A stretch of 64,000 bases of DNA from Pestalotiopsis fici W106-1 (Eukaryota; Ascomycota; Sordariomycetes; Amphisphaeriales; Sporocadaceae), in NCBI RefSeq assembly GCF_000516985.1, contig NW_006917100.1:981490-1045489 (forward strand), in the 5' to 3' direction. The translations under genes were made by a program, and so were the position numbers. Positions within the stretch are counted from its first letter, which is position 1. The number at the start of each line of letters is the position of its first letter. The notes beneath the pieces are model-generated. The model did no database searches and was not told where the DNA came from. It worked only from the letters and a program-made list of their open reading frames with translations. Positions 25,312 through 37,044 of this stretch are shown one piece after another.

Positions 25312-28300
25312 CCATTTACAAAACCTTTTGCCTTTGCATCCATCACACCAAATCAAATTACATCATATCACCATTTGTATCAATATTATGTCGGAGAGGG
25401 AAAAGTTTTGGGGCTGGATACGGCGTTTTAAGGGTTTCAAACCACACTGCTGTTTATAGAATGACTGGAATGAGGAACAACACGATACCGCCACCTTTTG
25501 TTTGGCACGGAAAATGTATTAGTATCAACCTGCCTATGTCGGCATCGAATTGCATGATGCAAATACAGAAACGCTGTAGATAATGATAATACCAATTGAG
25601 CCAGTGTGTCGCTTCCACTTTTGCAATCTTTCCCCACGTATAACAAACCCTCTATCGAATCATCGACTCGCGATTACATCAAGTTGGTGGTTTCCAACAA
25701 GCTTTTCCGTATTGGAGGAGGCCCAGGACAGTCAGCAGGGCCTCGTGGGAGGAAAAGGGCCGCCCCCTTGGTGCCATTGATGCATCTCAAAACGGATTAG
25801 GTACCTACCTACATACCTGCCTTTTGCTGCAAAAGGTACTGAGCGGCGCGGTACACACCCACAGCGTCTTTTATTCCAATACATTCCCGTCTAACCCACT
25901 CTTGTAAGAATCTTACACGCTCGCTGTTACCCAGGTCTGTATTACCTACACGGCTGTTCGTCCCTTTTCTCCCTTGGCACCCCCACTTATGATTAAAACC
26001 TTTCTCTTTCTCGGGGGGAGCGACTTGAATCACTTTGGGGGTCCATGTCCTTTTTGCAGTCAGGGCCAATGCTCCCGGCAGAAAGAACAGTTGCGCGCTC
26101 AATGTGAGAATTGTGAGGACTACTGCTTGTTTTTCTTCTCTCTATGGAAAATAAATAACATTTTGATACAAGTATGGTGCAATATCTAGAGATTCCATGC
26201 CTGTGCTCTCTATGATGGTGTTCTTAACCCCCCACATACATCGAGGAATGCCGCGGCGGCAATTCATCATGTATCGTGATGGCATTTCCGCCCGATGCAG
26301 ATATGTACATAGTAATGAGTGCGTCCCCTCGCTGCCTGGTCGATCGAGGCACCGACAAGTCTATTATAACCAGGTATCTAAATACTACCAACCTTGATCC
26401 ATGCGCCTACCACGTGCGACCTCTATTCTTCCCCATTTTTGACTTTTTTGAATGGCATGGTTCTTTGCGACATCGACCAATCGAATGGCTCAATGGACCC
26501 TTCTTGCAAAAAAGGAGGGTCGTCTTGAGGCCGGGGCCACCCCCTTGTCAGCCCAGGCCGGCTCTACTATATGTTCTAGCGCGTCGAGCCCAGATAAAAT
26601 ATGATCGAGTCGTTCAAGGACGTTTATTTTTCCAACGCTCGACGGAGGATTCAATAGATCTGCGCTTTCTGCTTGTTTTTGCTGGGGTGGCGTACGTAGG
26701 GCTTATAAGGGACAATTCTTGCATGCCACCCCCTTCCTCCCCTAAGCGTTCCCAGAAGGTGTAGATTCTCCGTCCTGATTGGTGATGAAGCTGCCTAGCA
26801 GCGCCCAATCATTTAGGCAAATACAGATTGCTTGAACCAAAGAAGCATCATGCGAGACTCTGGTCCCTGCAATGAGATGCGTCCCTGTCCGCCCAGGGCG
26901 TTTTGCCTTTGTCAGGGCAAGGCAAATAAGGATAAGAGAAGAAAGAGTACCTGCTGTACTCTGTACCTTTTTTTTTTTTTTCTACAACACGTGGCCGCCA
27001 CGTGCAGGTGAGAAAATGCGAACCTGAAAAATCGACATCATTCTTCCACCGGTGCCCGTCATCCAGTCATTCAATGTTGACATTTGGCCCCACCTTGGAT
27101 CCCTTGTGTGGAAGCTACATTGCCGCAAGCCACTCAGTGCTGTCCTACCGGCCGCTCAATCCTTTAGCACACGAGTTACGAAGCACATTTTCATCTGTCT
27201 CTGTTTCAAAGCCCCCAATCCCCCACAGCGACCTTGAGCCTTGGGGCAGAACAAGCAGGGCAACAAAAATAAAAAGCCACGCAAGCTTGCGCTGCATGGA
27301 ATAGGTCTGCACATGGCTCCGAACCAGTGTGACATTGACTCTGTCTTCTTCTTTTTTCCCTCTTGCCCCGTAAACCAGAACCTTGCTAAAGATATGCATG
27401 CGATCCTCCTCAAAACCCAGTCACATCGGCATTCCTTGTTTATTTCGCCACTCTATTTCGTCGGTATATTCATTTAGAGTGCTGACAAGAAACGAATCTG
27501 CCGCCCCTCTTGCCCTCTGTCTCTCCTTCGCCACCCTCACCCCCCCTTGCGACGCCGCCTCGTGCCTTTTTGTGCCCACGAGGCTTCTTCATCGGCTGTC
27601 TCCCACCCAGCCCCGGGAAGGGAGAGGGGGCATTGACGAAACGTGCATGACAGACAGGCACCAACACGTGTTGATCGTTGTACAGAGTCCAATCTCCTGG
27701 CTTGAGGGGGGAAATGACATACCGCAAGCTTGTCGGTAGCGGTTCGGGAAACATTAGTACCCTATCGATCTGTAGGACTATCGCTCCTAGTGCTTTCGTC
27801 GTGAGCTGTCTCTAGCGAGCATGCAAGGCAGATTCTTTTGTCCTCTTGAAACTCGGGAGGGGCCCCTGGCAAATGAAATATATGATTCTTTTTCAAGCCT
27901 GCCTAATGTGAATGTCCTTGTACGCCTGAATGCCTTTCAAGTCATGTCTTGGCTCAGGTGATGAACTTGGGCGCTTCCCATGAACGAGCAATGATCTACA
28001 ACATCGTGACTACCTGCCCCAGAAAGTAGAAAAACTTACTTTCTTTTGCAAGTATTTGCCGACATTTGCCGACCTTTTCAGTGAGATTCGATGAAATCAC
28101 TCTTATGTGGCAGCCAAACCCAGCTTCCAGTGTTTCTGGTTTGACAATATGCCCGTTTGGCTCTCCGATGAAAATTTATCACGTTTATTGTACCAAGAGG
28201 ATGCTTCTCTTGTTCACTGAGAGATCCAAGTACCCTGCACATGATTTATTATATGATGATATATGGTTATACATTGCACCTACCATGAATACCAGAAATT

Positions 28301-28721
28301 TGTTAGTAGTTTATTCTGCAGCCAGAGATGCCCGTGTGGTGTAGACTTCTTTCCACACATCACAATCATGAAAAAGGCAGCAAGAGACCCTGGACGCGCA
28401 AAGGTATCTTCTCTACAAGACAGTATGGATAGGCGCAAACATTGCATCCCACGATGGCGATTGTAGCTGCAATTCGCCCGACGATTGGCAATCATGCAAC
28501 GGAAGGACGATGGACTTGGAAGGCAAAGATGCAAGTTCAACCAAGGCCCAAGTGATTGGGCGTTGCTCATAATAAATACTCATATATCACCCTTACATAG
28601 TACATTCAATATCGCAACAATGATTGGAGCGCTTGGTCATCAAAGGATCCTACAGGGAGCTCTCGGGTTGCTGCACATTTTCTGAACCAACCGACCGGGC
28701 CTAGGAGTGACTGGACGAATC

Positions 28722-28757
28722 CCTCTCTCTGTTCCTCTCTCTGTTCCTCTCTCTGTG
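28722..28757. repeat. Three tandem 12-bp units
   Basis: CCTCTCTCTGTT occurs at 28722-28733 and 28734-28745; the third copy (28746-28757) ends in GTGT instead and runs into (GT)n. Confidence 0.8.
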
Positions 28758-29729
28758 TGTGTGCCACAGAGACCCGAGGATATCCAACCGGCTTAGTTCC
28801 GAAGAGGACGACACCCTGGCTCTACCTAGACCGACAGAACCTTGTTGCCTGCGCAAACTTGGCGGGCGTGGCCGAGGAGATGACTTGATGCAAAGCACTA
28901 TCCCCGATCCTTCACCTAGGTCTGGCGCTGATGCAAAAGCGGTGAGTCGGATTAACGCATACCAGAGATCTGAAGCTTTCTCAATACTCTGGCGTTGTGT
29001 ATTACCTTGACATTTTCCCAATCATCCGTGGGGATTCGACGGCCTGCAATGACTATACCGGTAAGCCTATGCCGGGGTCCCTGCGCAGATCCCTGTTGAC
29101 ATGACGAGATGACAATATCAAGAGATTATCTCAAAGGAACCAAGTCGTTGAATTTGAGTACTGCTATATTAGGATTTGGATATGGTTCCAGCACATTGTA
29201 CTCCATCTTTACACTTAGATAAAGTGTACCAAAGTCGTCATCTTGGTGTAGGAAAGTAGTGCCAAGCGTTGTGAAAAATAGCTGATGAGGTATCCAGTGG
29301 AGTCGAGGTTCAGCGCCATGATCAGCATCTTTGCAGAGGGCTTTGATTCAGCCTTTCTACCAGGGGAAAAAGGGAACAGTTCATGCGATCGTCCCTCTTT
29401 CCGATGGCGGTGGTGTCATGGTGTCGCATCCCGGGACCGCTGTCGCAATTAATCGTTCAACGGTCTCGGCTCGTCTGTGGCGCGGATGCAATCAAACGGG
29501 TCCCGAAGCGAGCCTCCTACTCGGGAAGTTCGGTTAGTCGACATATGCAGCCGCTGAGAGTTATTTTCGCTGACGCGAGCATGGAGCCATCAGACTCAGC
29601 CTATTGACACATTTTCGTGTTCGATAACGAGAAGATTATCGCATCGAACGCCATTGCGGATGAGAGGACCGCAGTTCCACCGGTCAGTCGGTGTGGGAAT
29701 CGTCAGATTCGAGGCGGCTTATCCAAATG

Positions 29730-29741
29730 TATATATATATT
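29730..29741 (+). promoter_or_regulatory. TATA-like stretch
   Basis: Alternating TA run about 130 bp before the start codon of the secreted protein gene at 29870. Confidence 0.35.
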
Positions 29742-29869
29742 CAGAGAGGTCTTCTCGCCACGGAACTTGATGAGGATAACAACAGTTTTCCACTTCCCCA
29801 AGGTAGAACTAGACGCAAGAAAATAGTGTCTTCTCAGCTGTACTTTCAAGCTCCATTCATCGGCACGTC

Positions 29870-30413
29870 ATGCAGTTCTCCATGTTCAAGACCCTGGCAG
29901 CGGCCTTGACGCTTGGCAGCACTGCCTTTGCCACCATCACCGGACCATTCTACATTACCATTGTGCCCGAAGATGGCTCAGCGTCTTATCCATCTACCAT
30001 TGCGACGGTATCTCGAGGTGCCCAGATCTTGTCATCAGCATTGGAGTATGAGCAGCAATTCACATTCAACGAGTACGCTACGTTCCGTCAAAATGTCCAA
30101 GGTGCAACATTCAGCTAACCCAGATACCTCCCTCTTTAGAACCTCGGGTCGCCTCTACAAGGCCGACGAGCCAACCAACGGCAGCGGCGCATTAAACGTC
30201 GGCGCCCCCTTCCTCTTCAGCCAGACCTCGGGCGCTGCGCTGACGCAGGTCACCGTCGACGGCGAGACGTACTTGGTGCAGGCCGGTACCAGCGACATTT
30301 ACCAATGGTGGAGCACGCCGACGACTACTGGTCTGGCCGTGCAGGTCAACTTTGAGGGCGTCGGTTCTGATGACGCCAATGCGGCTCTCCGAGTGGACGT
30401 CGAGTCAACTTGA
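29870..30413 (+). CDS. Small secreted protein, unknown family
   Basis: Two exons, 29870-30072 and 30140-30413, with a 67-nt intron (GTACGC donor, AGCTAAC branch, CTTTAG acceptor), giving 158 residues. The N-terminus MQFSMFKTLAAALTLGSTAFA is a clear signal peptide with cleavage likely after AFA. The mature part has no cysteines that I can see and alternates short beta-like segments (LYKADEP, LTQVTVDGETYLVQAG, LAVQVNFEGVG), so a small beta-sandwich is possible. The donor is slightly unusual, and an unspliced reading would end at 30118 with 82 residues; the long second open frame supports splicing. It lies 832 bp upstream of the DUF1996 gene. Function unknown. Confidence 0.7.
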
Positions 30414-31244
30414 GCCCACGGGATATGCAAATTATTATGAACCAAGACGGCTTGGGGATTGGGGTGCTACTACCAATCACGAATCATGAAAAGAAAAAGG
30501 TCACGATCATAGAAAAGCGATTGCACAATTTATTTAGTCGTACTGATATAGCTTTCTTATACATTAATGGATGCGTTGCTGATCTGCCGGGCAATTTTAT
30601 AATGGGCCGACAAAGTTTGACCCGGGTGACTCCGGTGGGGATGTTTAAGCGCCTAGAAAAGTGGCTCTGATTGTTTGAGTACTCAGTATATTTATCATCT
30701 TCGCGTCAACTACGAGCGAGCTATGAGAACCGACATGACTTTGACATGGTGAATAGGTAGTTATATGAAGCAAGAAACGGTGGGATACGGCAAGGAAGGG
30801 AGAACAAACGCCCATTCCCTCCGGTGGGATGCGGATCTTAAAAAGGGGGAATCCTCAAGTATACAACAGATGAAATAAGCTTATCGTGCCAACCCCCCGG
30901 TTACGCCTGAAACACACCCCGAATAGCGGCTTCTTGGCACTATAAACAAGACAGCGAATCGCCCAACTTAATCCTAATTTACGGCAAATGCTACATTTTG
31001 GGATTTGGGCACCGCAGTAAGTTGGAGTATGCGGGTTGAACCATGAGGCTCTGCGAATGAATAAATGCTTTGTCGATATCTCCATTCGTTTGACTGACTT
31101 TTGCGGCTCTTCTCCAAGTTCTATCAGAAGTTTTCAACCTCATTTACATTCATTTATTCATTCATTTTACCTTCTTTTTTACTGGCTTTGGTCCAGCACA
31201 TTCATTACCTGACTACATTATCTAACCAATCCTTTCGCTTCAAA
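30414..31244. other. Intergenic
   Basis: 3' flank of the small secreted protein and promoter of the DUF1996 gene, ending in a pyrimidine-rich leader (31101-31240). No gene seen. Confidence 0.5.
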
Positions 31245-32284
31245 ATGCACTCCAATTCGCTTCTATGGTCCGCCGCTTTTGGCGCGGCCAGTGCTTACAC
31301 TGTTACGACTTCTGATAGATTCATGCTCAAGAACATTGATCCTATTGTTTATCCCGGACAGTATGACAAGAGCCACATGCATTCATTCTTTGGCTCGGAT
31401 GCAGTCACCATTAACACAACCACATCGGCTGAAGTGCAAGCCGGTTGCTCAAGCACTGCCAACCCCAACGACTACTCTGTTTATTGTAAGAGCAAATTGA
31501 CTCTATACCCTTTTCTAGAAGCGGCTACTGATGATTCTGAGCAACAGGGGTCCCTACTTTGGTCTACACCAGTCCCAGCGACGGCGTGCAGTACCCTGTG
31601 CCCGTGAACCGCTTCAGCGCGTACTACGTCTCCATCAACGCCGCCGAGGTCGCCATTCCCCAAAACTACCGGGGCGTGGCCGGCAACGCCTCGGCCACGT
31701 CGCAGGACGAGGTCAACAGCCTGGCGGGCATCTCTTGGTTCTGCGAGGGCGACAGCGACCAGCCCGAAAAGGACGACGCGGCGTTCCCGCTCAAGACGTG
31801 CAGCACGCACCTGCAGACGCTGCTGCTGTTCCACGACTGCGTCAACGAGGACACGCTCGAGTCGGCCTACTCGGGCACGCAGAACTGGAACTCGACCTTT
31901 CGCCCCACTAACCGCTGCCCCGAGGGCATGAAGCGCATGCCGCAGCTTCGCTTCTCCATCCGCTACGACCTGCGCACGGCGCTCCCCGATGGCTGGGAGG
32001 GCCAGCCGCCCCTCGAGCTCGCCTGCGGCCCGGGCTACTGCTCCCACGGCGACTTTATCAACGGCTGGCTCCCCGAGGCTGCCGAGAACATGCTCCTGGC
32101 CAACAGCAAGACCGAGTTTGCCGGCGTCGACGGCCCCGACGGCGCGTACAATGCCGGCTCCGTGTGCGGTGCTGAGAATGCCACGGACGCGGATCCCGAC
32201 AATGGCACGAGCGATTACGCCGAGAGCGTCGCTTTGATGTCGAAGCGAGCTGTCAGCAGCCGCAGACGTGCCGCGACTGCTTAA
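31245..32284 (+). CDS. Secreted DUF1996 domain protein
   Basis: Exons 31245-31485 and 31548-32284 with a 62-nt intron (GTAAGA...CAACAG) give 325 residues. A short signal peptide (MHSNSLLWSAAFGAASA) precedes the DUF1996 domain, recognised from DRFMLKNIDPIVYPGQ, KSHMHSFFGS, then VPVNRFSAYYV, CSTHLQTLLLFHDCV, CPEGMKRMPQLRFSIRYD and PPLELACGPGYCSHGDFINGW. The family is common in ascomycete secretomes, sometimes with WSC or cellulose-binding tails; here there is neither, only a Ser/Arg-rich tail. The biochemical role of DUF1996 is not established to my knowledge. The second exon is GC-rich. The 275-residue antisense frame (31481-32308) is a shadow. Confidence 0.9.
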
Positions 32285-33371
32285 AAATACTGGTTTGAGA
32301 CGGGGCAATGACTTTTTTACTTGTATTTTAAGCTGCTACAACGACACAATACATGATTAGTCGATTCTCTTCTGCAATCTATTTCTTGATTCACGGCTAT
32401 GATGAGTTCATGTCCCTATAATGAGGAAATGACCGTAGTAACAAGCAAGTGTGCAAGTATATGATTTTAATGACTATAGCCATGTGCTGAATACTACCCC
32501 AACGGCTTGAGTTTCAGCATCAAGGCTACCTATAAAGCATGAACCCTGCAAATATGTTGGCCAGTACAAAGGACTCATGCACGTACATAGTATTTATACT
32601 ACATTCCCCCGCACCGACGCGCGGCACCCACTAAAAGTGCTAAACGGCCACTAAATTCTCAACTCACACGCTATTACAGTTCCCCGACTCATAACATGGC
32701 AATACTCTCAAATTTGTGTTAACAATGGCAGGGCTGAATAGACTACTAGTCTATATTGATTGCAGGAATATTACAAAACTAAAGCGCATGGAATTAATAT
32801 TCAAATTCCGAGACTTTTAGTCAGCATAAAATTTAAATTGCATGAAGTTGCAACAACTTTCACTTTACTCAGGAAAAATGTTACCAGAAAATTAAGTCAT
32901 CCCTAACCCAAGTACTCGCGTTTCCCCCAGAGTGCCAAGGTCAAGGGGTCCACCACATTAATGAATTCTACCGGGAACTTCCCGATGATGGAATCATCTC
33001 ACGGCGGGTATAGTGACATTATTATATCCACAAAAGCAAGTACATCGTTCGCTTTGTAGAATTCGAACAAGCCACCTTCCTCTCCAAGCCTTGTCTGGAT
33101 AAACAGAATTCCGGAAGCTACCCAAAGGATCAAGTCTGTCAAAGCTTGATAGCTCGATATAGAATGTGACTGATCACCTACAATGAGATTCCATCATTAG
33201 ACAGAGGTAAAATATGTTCCGTAAACATATATATATATATATATAGAGAGCTCGCATTTCCAGGCGGAGCACTTGGCAATGCGGTGAACTGCCTCGTTCT
33301 CAAACACCATCTGAGCCACTGAGCAGGCAATCCTTTGCCAAGATTTTCATTTCAATCGACGATATACCATC
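32285..33371. other. AT-rich intergenic
   Basis: Noticeably AT-rich compared with the flanking coding DNA and with almost no open frames, ending in an (AT)n run (33226-33244). It could be old RIP-affected DNA, but I see no transposon feature. Confidence 0.45.
33226..33244. repeat. (AT)n microsatellite
   Basis: An alternating AT run about 130 bp before the beta-propeller gene start; it may also serve as its TATA region. Confidence 0.85.
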
Positions 33372-34247
33372 ATGGCTGGAACACTGGCTACCGGGGTTGC
33401 GACATTGATCTTCAGCCTTACCGGCGTCAACTTTGAAAACAGCATCGTCCGTCCGAATGGAAATCTACTTCTGACCACCATCAACAACGGCAGCCTGTAC
33501 GAAATTGACCCGTCCTCTGCAAGTCCAGCAGCCCACCTAACTGCCACCTTTGGCGGCGCCAACGTACTCGGGATCAGCTCAATCGGCAGCGACAAGTATG
33601 CAATCGCAGGTGGTTTCAGCAGCGGTGGTGGCGGTGGCGGCGGCCCTGGCGGTTATTCCAACGGAACCATCTTCACGATAGATCTAAGCACCAACAGCAC
33701 GCTGCCGCTCCTCGGGAGTCCCGCCGCCACCATTCCCGACTCGCAGCTCCTCGACGGCCTGACGGCCCTGCCGGCGCAGCCGCACGTCCTCCTCGTGACC
33801 GACGCGCTACAGGGCCTCGTCTACCGCGTCGACACGGCCACGGGCGCCGCAGAGGTCGCAGCCCAAGACGACGCCTTTGCGGGGAGCCCCGGCGTCAACG
33901 GCATCAAGATCCTCGACGGCCACGCCTACTTTACCAATACGGCGACCAAGACGTACGGGCGCTTTGCCATTTCCGACGACGGCCTGCAGGCCGGCGCCGT
34001 GGAGATCATCGCCGAGGACGCGAGCTCCGACGACTTTGCCTTGGGGCCCGGCGGCATGGCCTACCTCGGCCGGCAGCAGTCGCCCGCGGCCGTGGTGCGG
34101 ATACTGCCCGACGGCACCAAGGAGGATATTGCCACCTCGGCGGCCATGGGCCGACCTTGTTCCTTGGACTTGGCTCTGGATGGCAAGACTGGTTATGTGA
34201 CGACTGCGAGTGGGCAGGTTTTTGAGTTTGATGTGCCAGAGATTTGA
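33372..34247 (+). CDS. SMP-30/gluconolactonase-like beta-propeller protein
   Basis: Single-exon gene of 291 residues. It shows repeated propeller-type strands: ENSIVRPNGNLLLTTINNGSLYEID, NGTIFTIDLSTN, LVTDALQGLVYRVDTATG, GIKILDGHAYFTNTATKTYGRF and CSLDLALDGKTGYVTTASGQVFEFD. This pattern is typical of fungal six-bladed propeller proteins annotated as SMP-30/calcium-dependent phosphotriesterase-like. A glycine run (GGGGGGGPGG, about residues 86-95) interrupts one blade. The N-terminus is hydrophobic but not a convincing signal peptide; relatives I recall usually have one, so an upstream exon may be missing. It is tail to tail with the P450 (62 bp apart). Such proteins sometimes occur in metabolite clusters. 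The fold is fairly sure; activity is unknown. Confidence 0.75.
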   Translation: MAGTLATGVATLIFSLTGVNFENSIVRPNGNLLLTTINNGSLYEIDPSSASPAAHLTATFGGANVLGISSIGSDKYAIAGGFSSGGGGGGGPGGYSNGTIFTIDLSTNSTLPLLGSPAATIPDSQLLDGLTALPAQPHVLLVTDALQGLVYRVDTATGAAEVAAQDDAFAGSPGVNGIKILDGHAYFTNTATKTYGRFAISDDGLQAGAVEIIAEDASSDDFALGPGGMAYLGRQQSPAAVVRILPDGTKEDIATSAAMGRPCSLDLALDGKTGYVTTASGQVFEFDVPEI

Positions 34248-34309
34248 TTATTTATACTCAATTGGCCAACTCTTCTCAATTCAAATAATTCATATATAAT
34301 AACTATTCA

Positions 34310-35933
34310 TCAAGGGCTCTTTAAAACCTTGTCATTCTCTGAGCTCTTCTGGATAATCACAGGCCACCCGCGGGGCGCCACGGTGAAGTACGCTTTATAT
34401 GTCCAATCCTGACTAGGGTCCTTTTGGCGAATATCGTAGTCCCTCACCAGAGTCGCCGAGATCTTGGATATCTGGATACGGGCAATGTTCTGACCGGGGC
34501 ACGAGGCATAACCAGCCCCAAACGGAATCCAGTACTTTTGCATCTTGGCGCCTTCAGCCGATAGCCAACGCTCTGGCCTAAACTCGCGCGCTGTCTGTCC
34601 CCAAATCTCCTTGGAGGCGTGAATCACGTGGTTGTTGACCGACAGAATCGTGCCCTTGGGAAATGTCTGATCCCCAATCGTGAGGCCCCCTTTGCCCACG
34701 ACCCGTGGGAGGCCCATTGGCGTGGGAGAAAAGATGCGCAGGGCTTCCGTGATACACGCTTGTAGGTACGATAGCTTTTGTGCATCGTTGAACGATATAA
34801 TGGGGTCGTTTGTCGCGAGACTGGCCGCTTGGAGTTCCTCCCGACAGCGCTGCCAGGCGTCTCGGTGGCGGATCATGTGATAGACAAACGACTGCAGGCC
34901 GGTGGCTACCGTGTCGCTGCCGGCGGCGATATTGTTCATGGCCGCCGAGTGCACGTCAAAGATGCTCATGCGGTCAGGGTTCTCCCTGAGCGCCTTGAGC
35001 CAGTGATTAATCAGGTCAAAGCGCGCGTCCGGGTTGGCCTCACGCTCCTTGGCGTATCGCATGGCCGAGTCGAAAATGTGGCCATAGGGCAGTATACCCA
35101 GCCAGGTCACGAGCGGGTTGCCAATGAGCATGGTGTGGACCCATCCGTAGAAGCCGATAATGGCGACATAGGCATTGTGAGCCAAGGAGTTTTCAATGGT
35201 ATTGCCAATGTCGACGCCCTTTTCCAGGAAGCCAAATGATCTCGAAAAGACAAACTCGCCGACATTGTCATTTGTCGCAAAGGTGAAAAGTTGAGCGAGA
35301 TCTACCTCCTTTTGCTCATCGGCAGCCTTGTCCAGCCATCCGCACAGCAGTTCAATGTTCTGGTTGATGGCTGCCTCAGACTGGAGCAAGTTTGAGATGC
35401 TGTATGTAGCCTGCCGACAGATTCCTGGACCGCTCGACCTTTTCCTTTGGGTCGGTGCTTGACATGGGATTTTTGTAGCGCCCGTCGGGAAAGGCGAAGA
35501 TCGAGTACCAGCTCCCCTGATGCAGCTTGTCAGTACCTCAAGTTTGGTTTGACTTGGGATTCAGGTGCCGAACCTTGTGAAGCGGCGTGAGAAGTATCTT
35601 TCTTACAGCATCCGGGTGACTGACGCTGACTTCATTGTGAGAGATTCGAACAAAATGGCCTGTCCCAGGGTCAGTCGCGTTTCTTCAGAGCTGCCTATAA
35701 GCTTTCATACCGTGCTTGTCATGTAAAGCAATCAGTGCGGTATTTTGATTGCCCTCTAGAATTCTGCCAATGTGCCAGAGTCGCGAGAAAGACGCGAGAA
35801 ACGGCCCAGGTATACGACTCAATGGGGAAAGATAACGACGATGTACAATCACCAATAGAACACTTGCGACAATAAGGACTGCCCAATCAGTCCAGCCGAG
35901 CTGGGCAATTGGAAGCAATCGTAACTTTTCCAT
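34310..35933 (-). CDS. Cytochrome P450 monooxygenase, apparent frameshift
   Basis: Heme-thiolate monooxygenase, ER-anchored by an N-terminal segment (DWAVLIVASVLLVIVHRRYL) followed by a PGP hinge. Exons 35711-35933, 35574-35659 and 34310-35516 cover about 505 residues. Seen: I-helix AAGSDTVATGL, K-helix EALR, PERW, and heme loop FGAGYASCPGQNIA with the cysteine ligand. In the third exon the frame breaks once near 35400-35405: the reading through RSRNLSAGY runs into a stop, and the conserved continuation SISNLLQSE lies one base out of frame. No intron explains this. Intron 2 also has a weak donor (GTTCGG). So it is either a sequencing/assembly error or an early pseudogene. Everything downstream is open to the normal C-terminus. 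It is convergent with the beta-propeller gene; the substrate is unknown. Confidence 0.85.
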
Positions 35934-37044
35934 GATGGCCTCTGCGCAGAATGCTGACGGGAGCTTATGTCTCAACACTATAGTGAACTTTATCAAGAAC
36001 AAAGAGACTTGCGCCAAAGGTAAAGGCGAAAGTAATCTTTGGAAATTGGGGATATGGATACCTCCAGGTCCATGGCATATGCCGATTTCCCATGGCACCC
36101 ACCGGCAGATATCTTTGTTTTCATTCGTTATCAATAGGTTTGTCAAGTGGAGTCAGGTTTCACGGCATGTCGACTTTGACTGCTTGGCTACCTGCGACAT
36201 GGACATATGGTTGGTCAGAATGTGAAGACAAATGAGCTGCATATGCATCAATCTGCACCCTCCGTATATTCGCCTTGTGTATCTACATAGACAGGTATCT
36301 AGCTTTGTAATTCTGTGCAACATTTCCTTCTTGTTGTCACTGGTCAAAGTCTCGGGCCTTGGACAATTATATGCATTTGAGCTGTGTTTCTCCCCGATGA
36401 TAGAATTAGACAAGGTAAAAATGTGAATGGCGAATAGGTAGTAGAAGACAATCTTGGCAGATCATGTAGTCCAGGCACTTATGGGGCACAGACAGCCCAC
36501 CTTCGCGCCATGATGGTGACTGGCCACGGCAAAGTAATAAAACATTGATCTCCAGATATGACTTTCATGAATGGCTCCCTGACGGTCAAATTTCGGATCT
36601 CATGAGATACTTTCAAGCTGCCGACAAATTCAACACCACGTTAAGTAAACATGATTGGCTTTGGGCGTCTTCACAGTTGGGAATAACATTCTGGCCAGAT
36701 TAAATGCTAATTCATTATATCTCTATCTGCTGGAAGATGAAATGCGTTGTGGGGTAACGGATATAACTAGGCCAAATACGGACTATATCCTGCCGGCGAG
36801 TGTCTTGTGCGAGACATGGCAAGGCAGCACTCTTGACCAACAACCATTGTTTCTAGCTAGGTACGTTTCACCACGGAGATACTATTGAATGCACTAAATT
36901 TGAAACCCTTTGATTTGTTCTGTTGTACATATAATACATTTTCAACATGGATTAATCCTTTCGATTGACAGTTGCAAAAGAATTGTCTCCTTTAATAACC
37001 ACGCCACTGAGGTGCGCTCGAATATACGCCGTGACTTTTTGCCC
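35934..37044. other. Intergenic, no gene seen
   Basis: Upstream of the P450 and downstream of the 117-residue gene. AT-rich in parts; the short frames here have no recognisable product. Confidence 0.5.

Larger units (their letters stand above)
25312..29869. other. 4.6-kb gene-poor region
   Basis: No frame with recognisable product or in-phase splicing. Contains TAGGTACCTA (25798-25807), a poly-T tract near 26969-26982, and three tandem 12-mers at 28722-28757. With 20954-24991 it makes an almost 9-kb stretch holding only one small gene. Confidence 0.45.

Noticed and set aside
31481..32308. 275-residue minus-strand open frame
   Set aside because: Antisense shadow of the GC-rich second exon of the DUF1996 gene, with repetitive Ala/Val/Arg composition.
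35395..35516. Extra intron to explain the P450 frame break
   Set aside because: All GT-AG pairs around the break are under 46 nt, use poor donors and do not restore the downstream frame.
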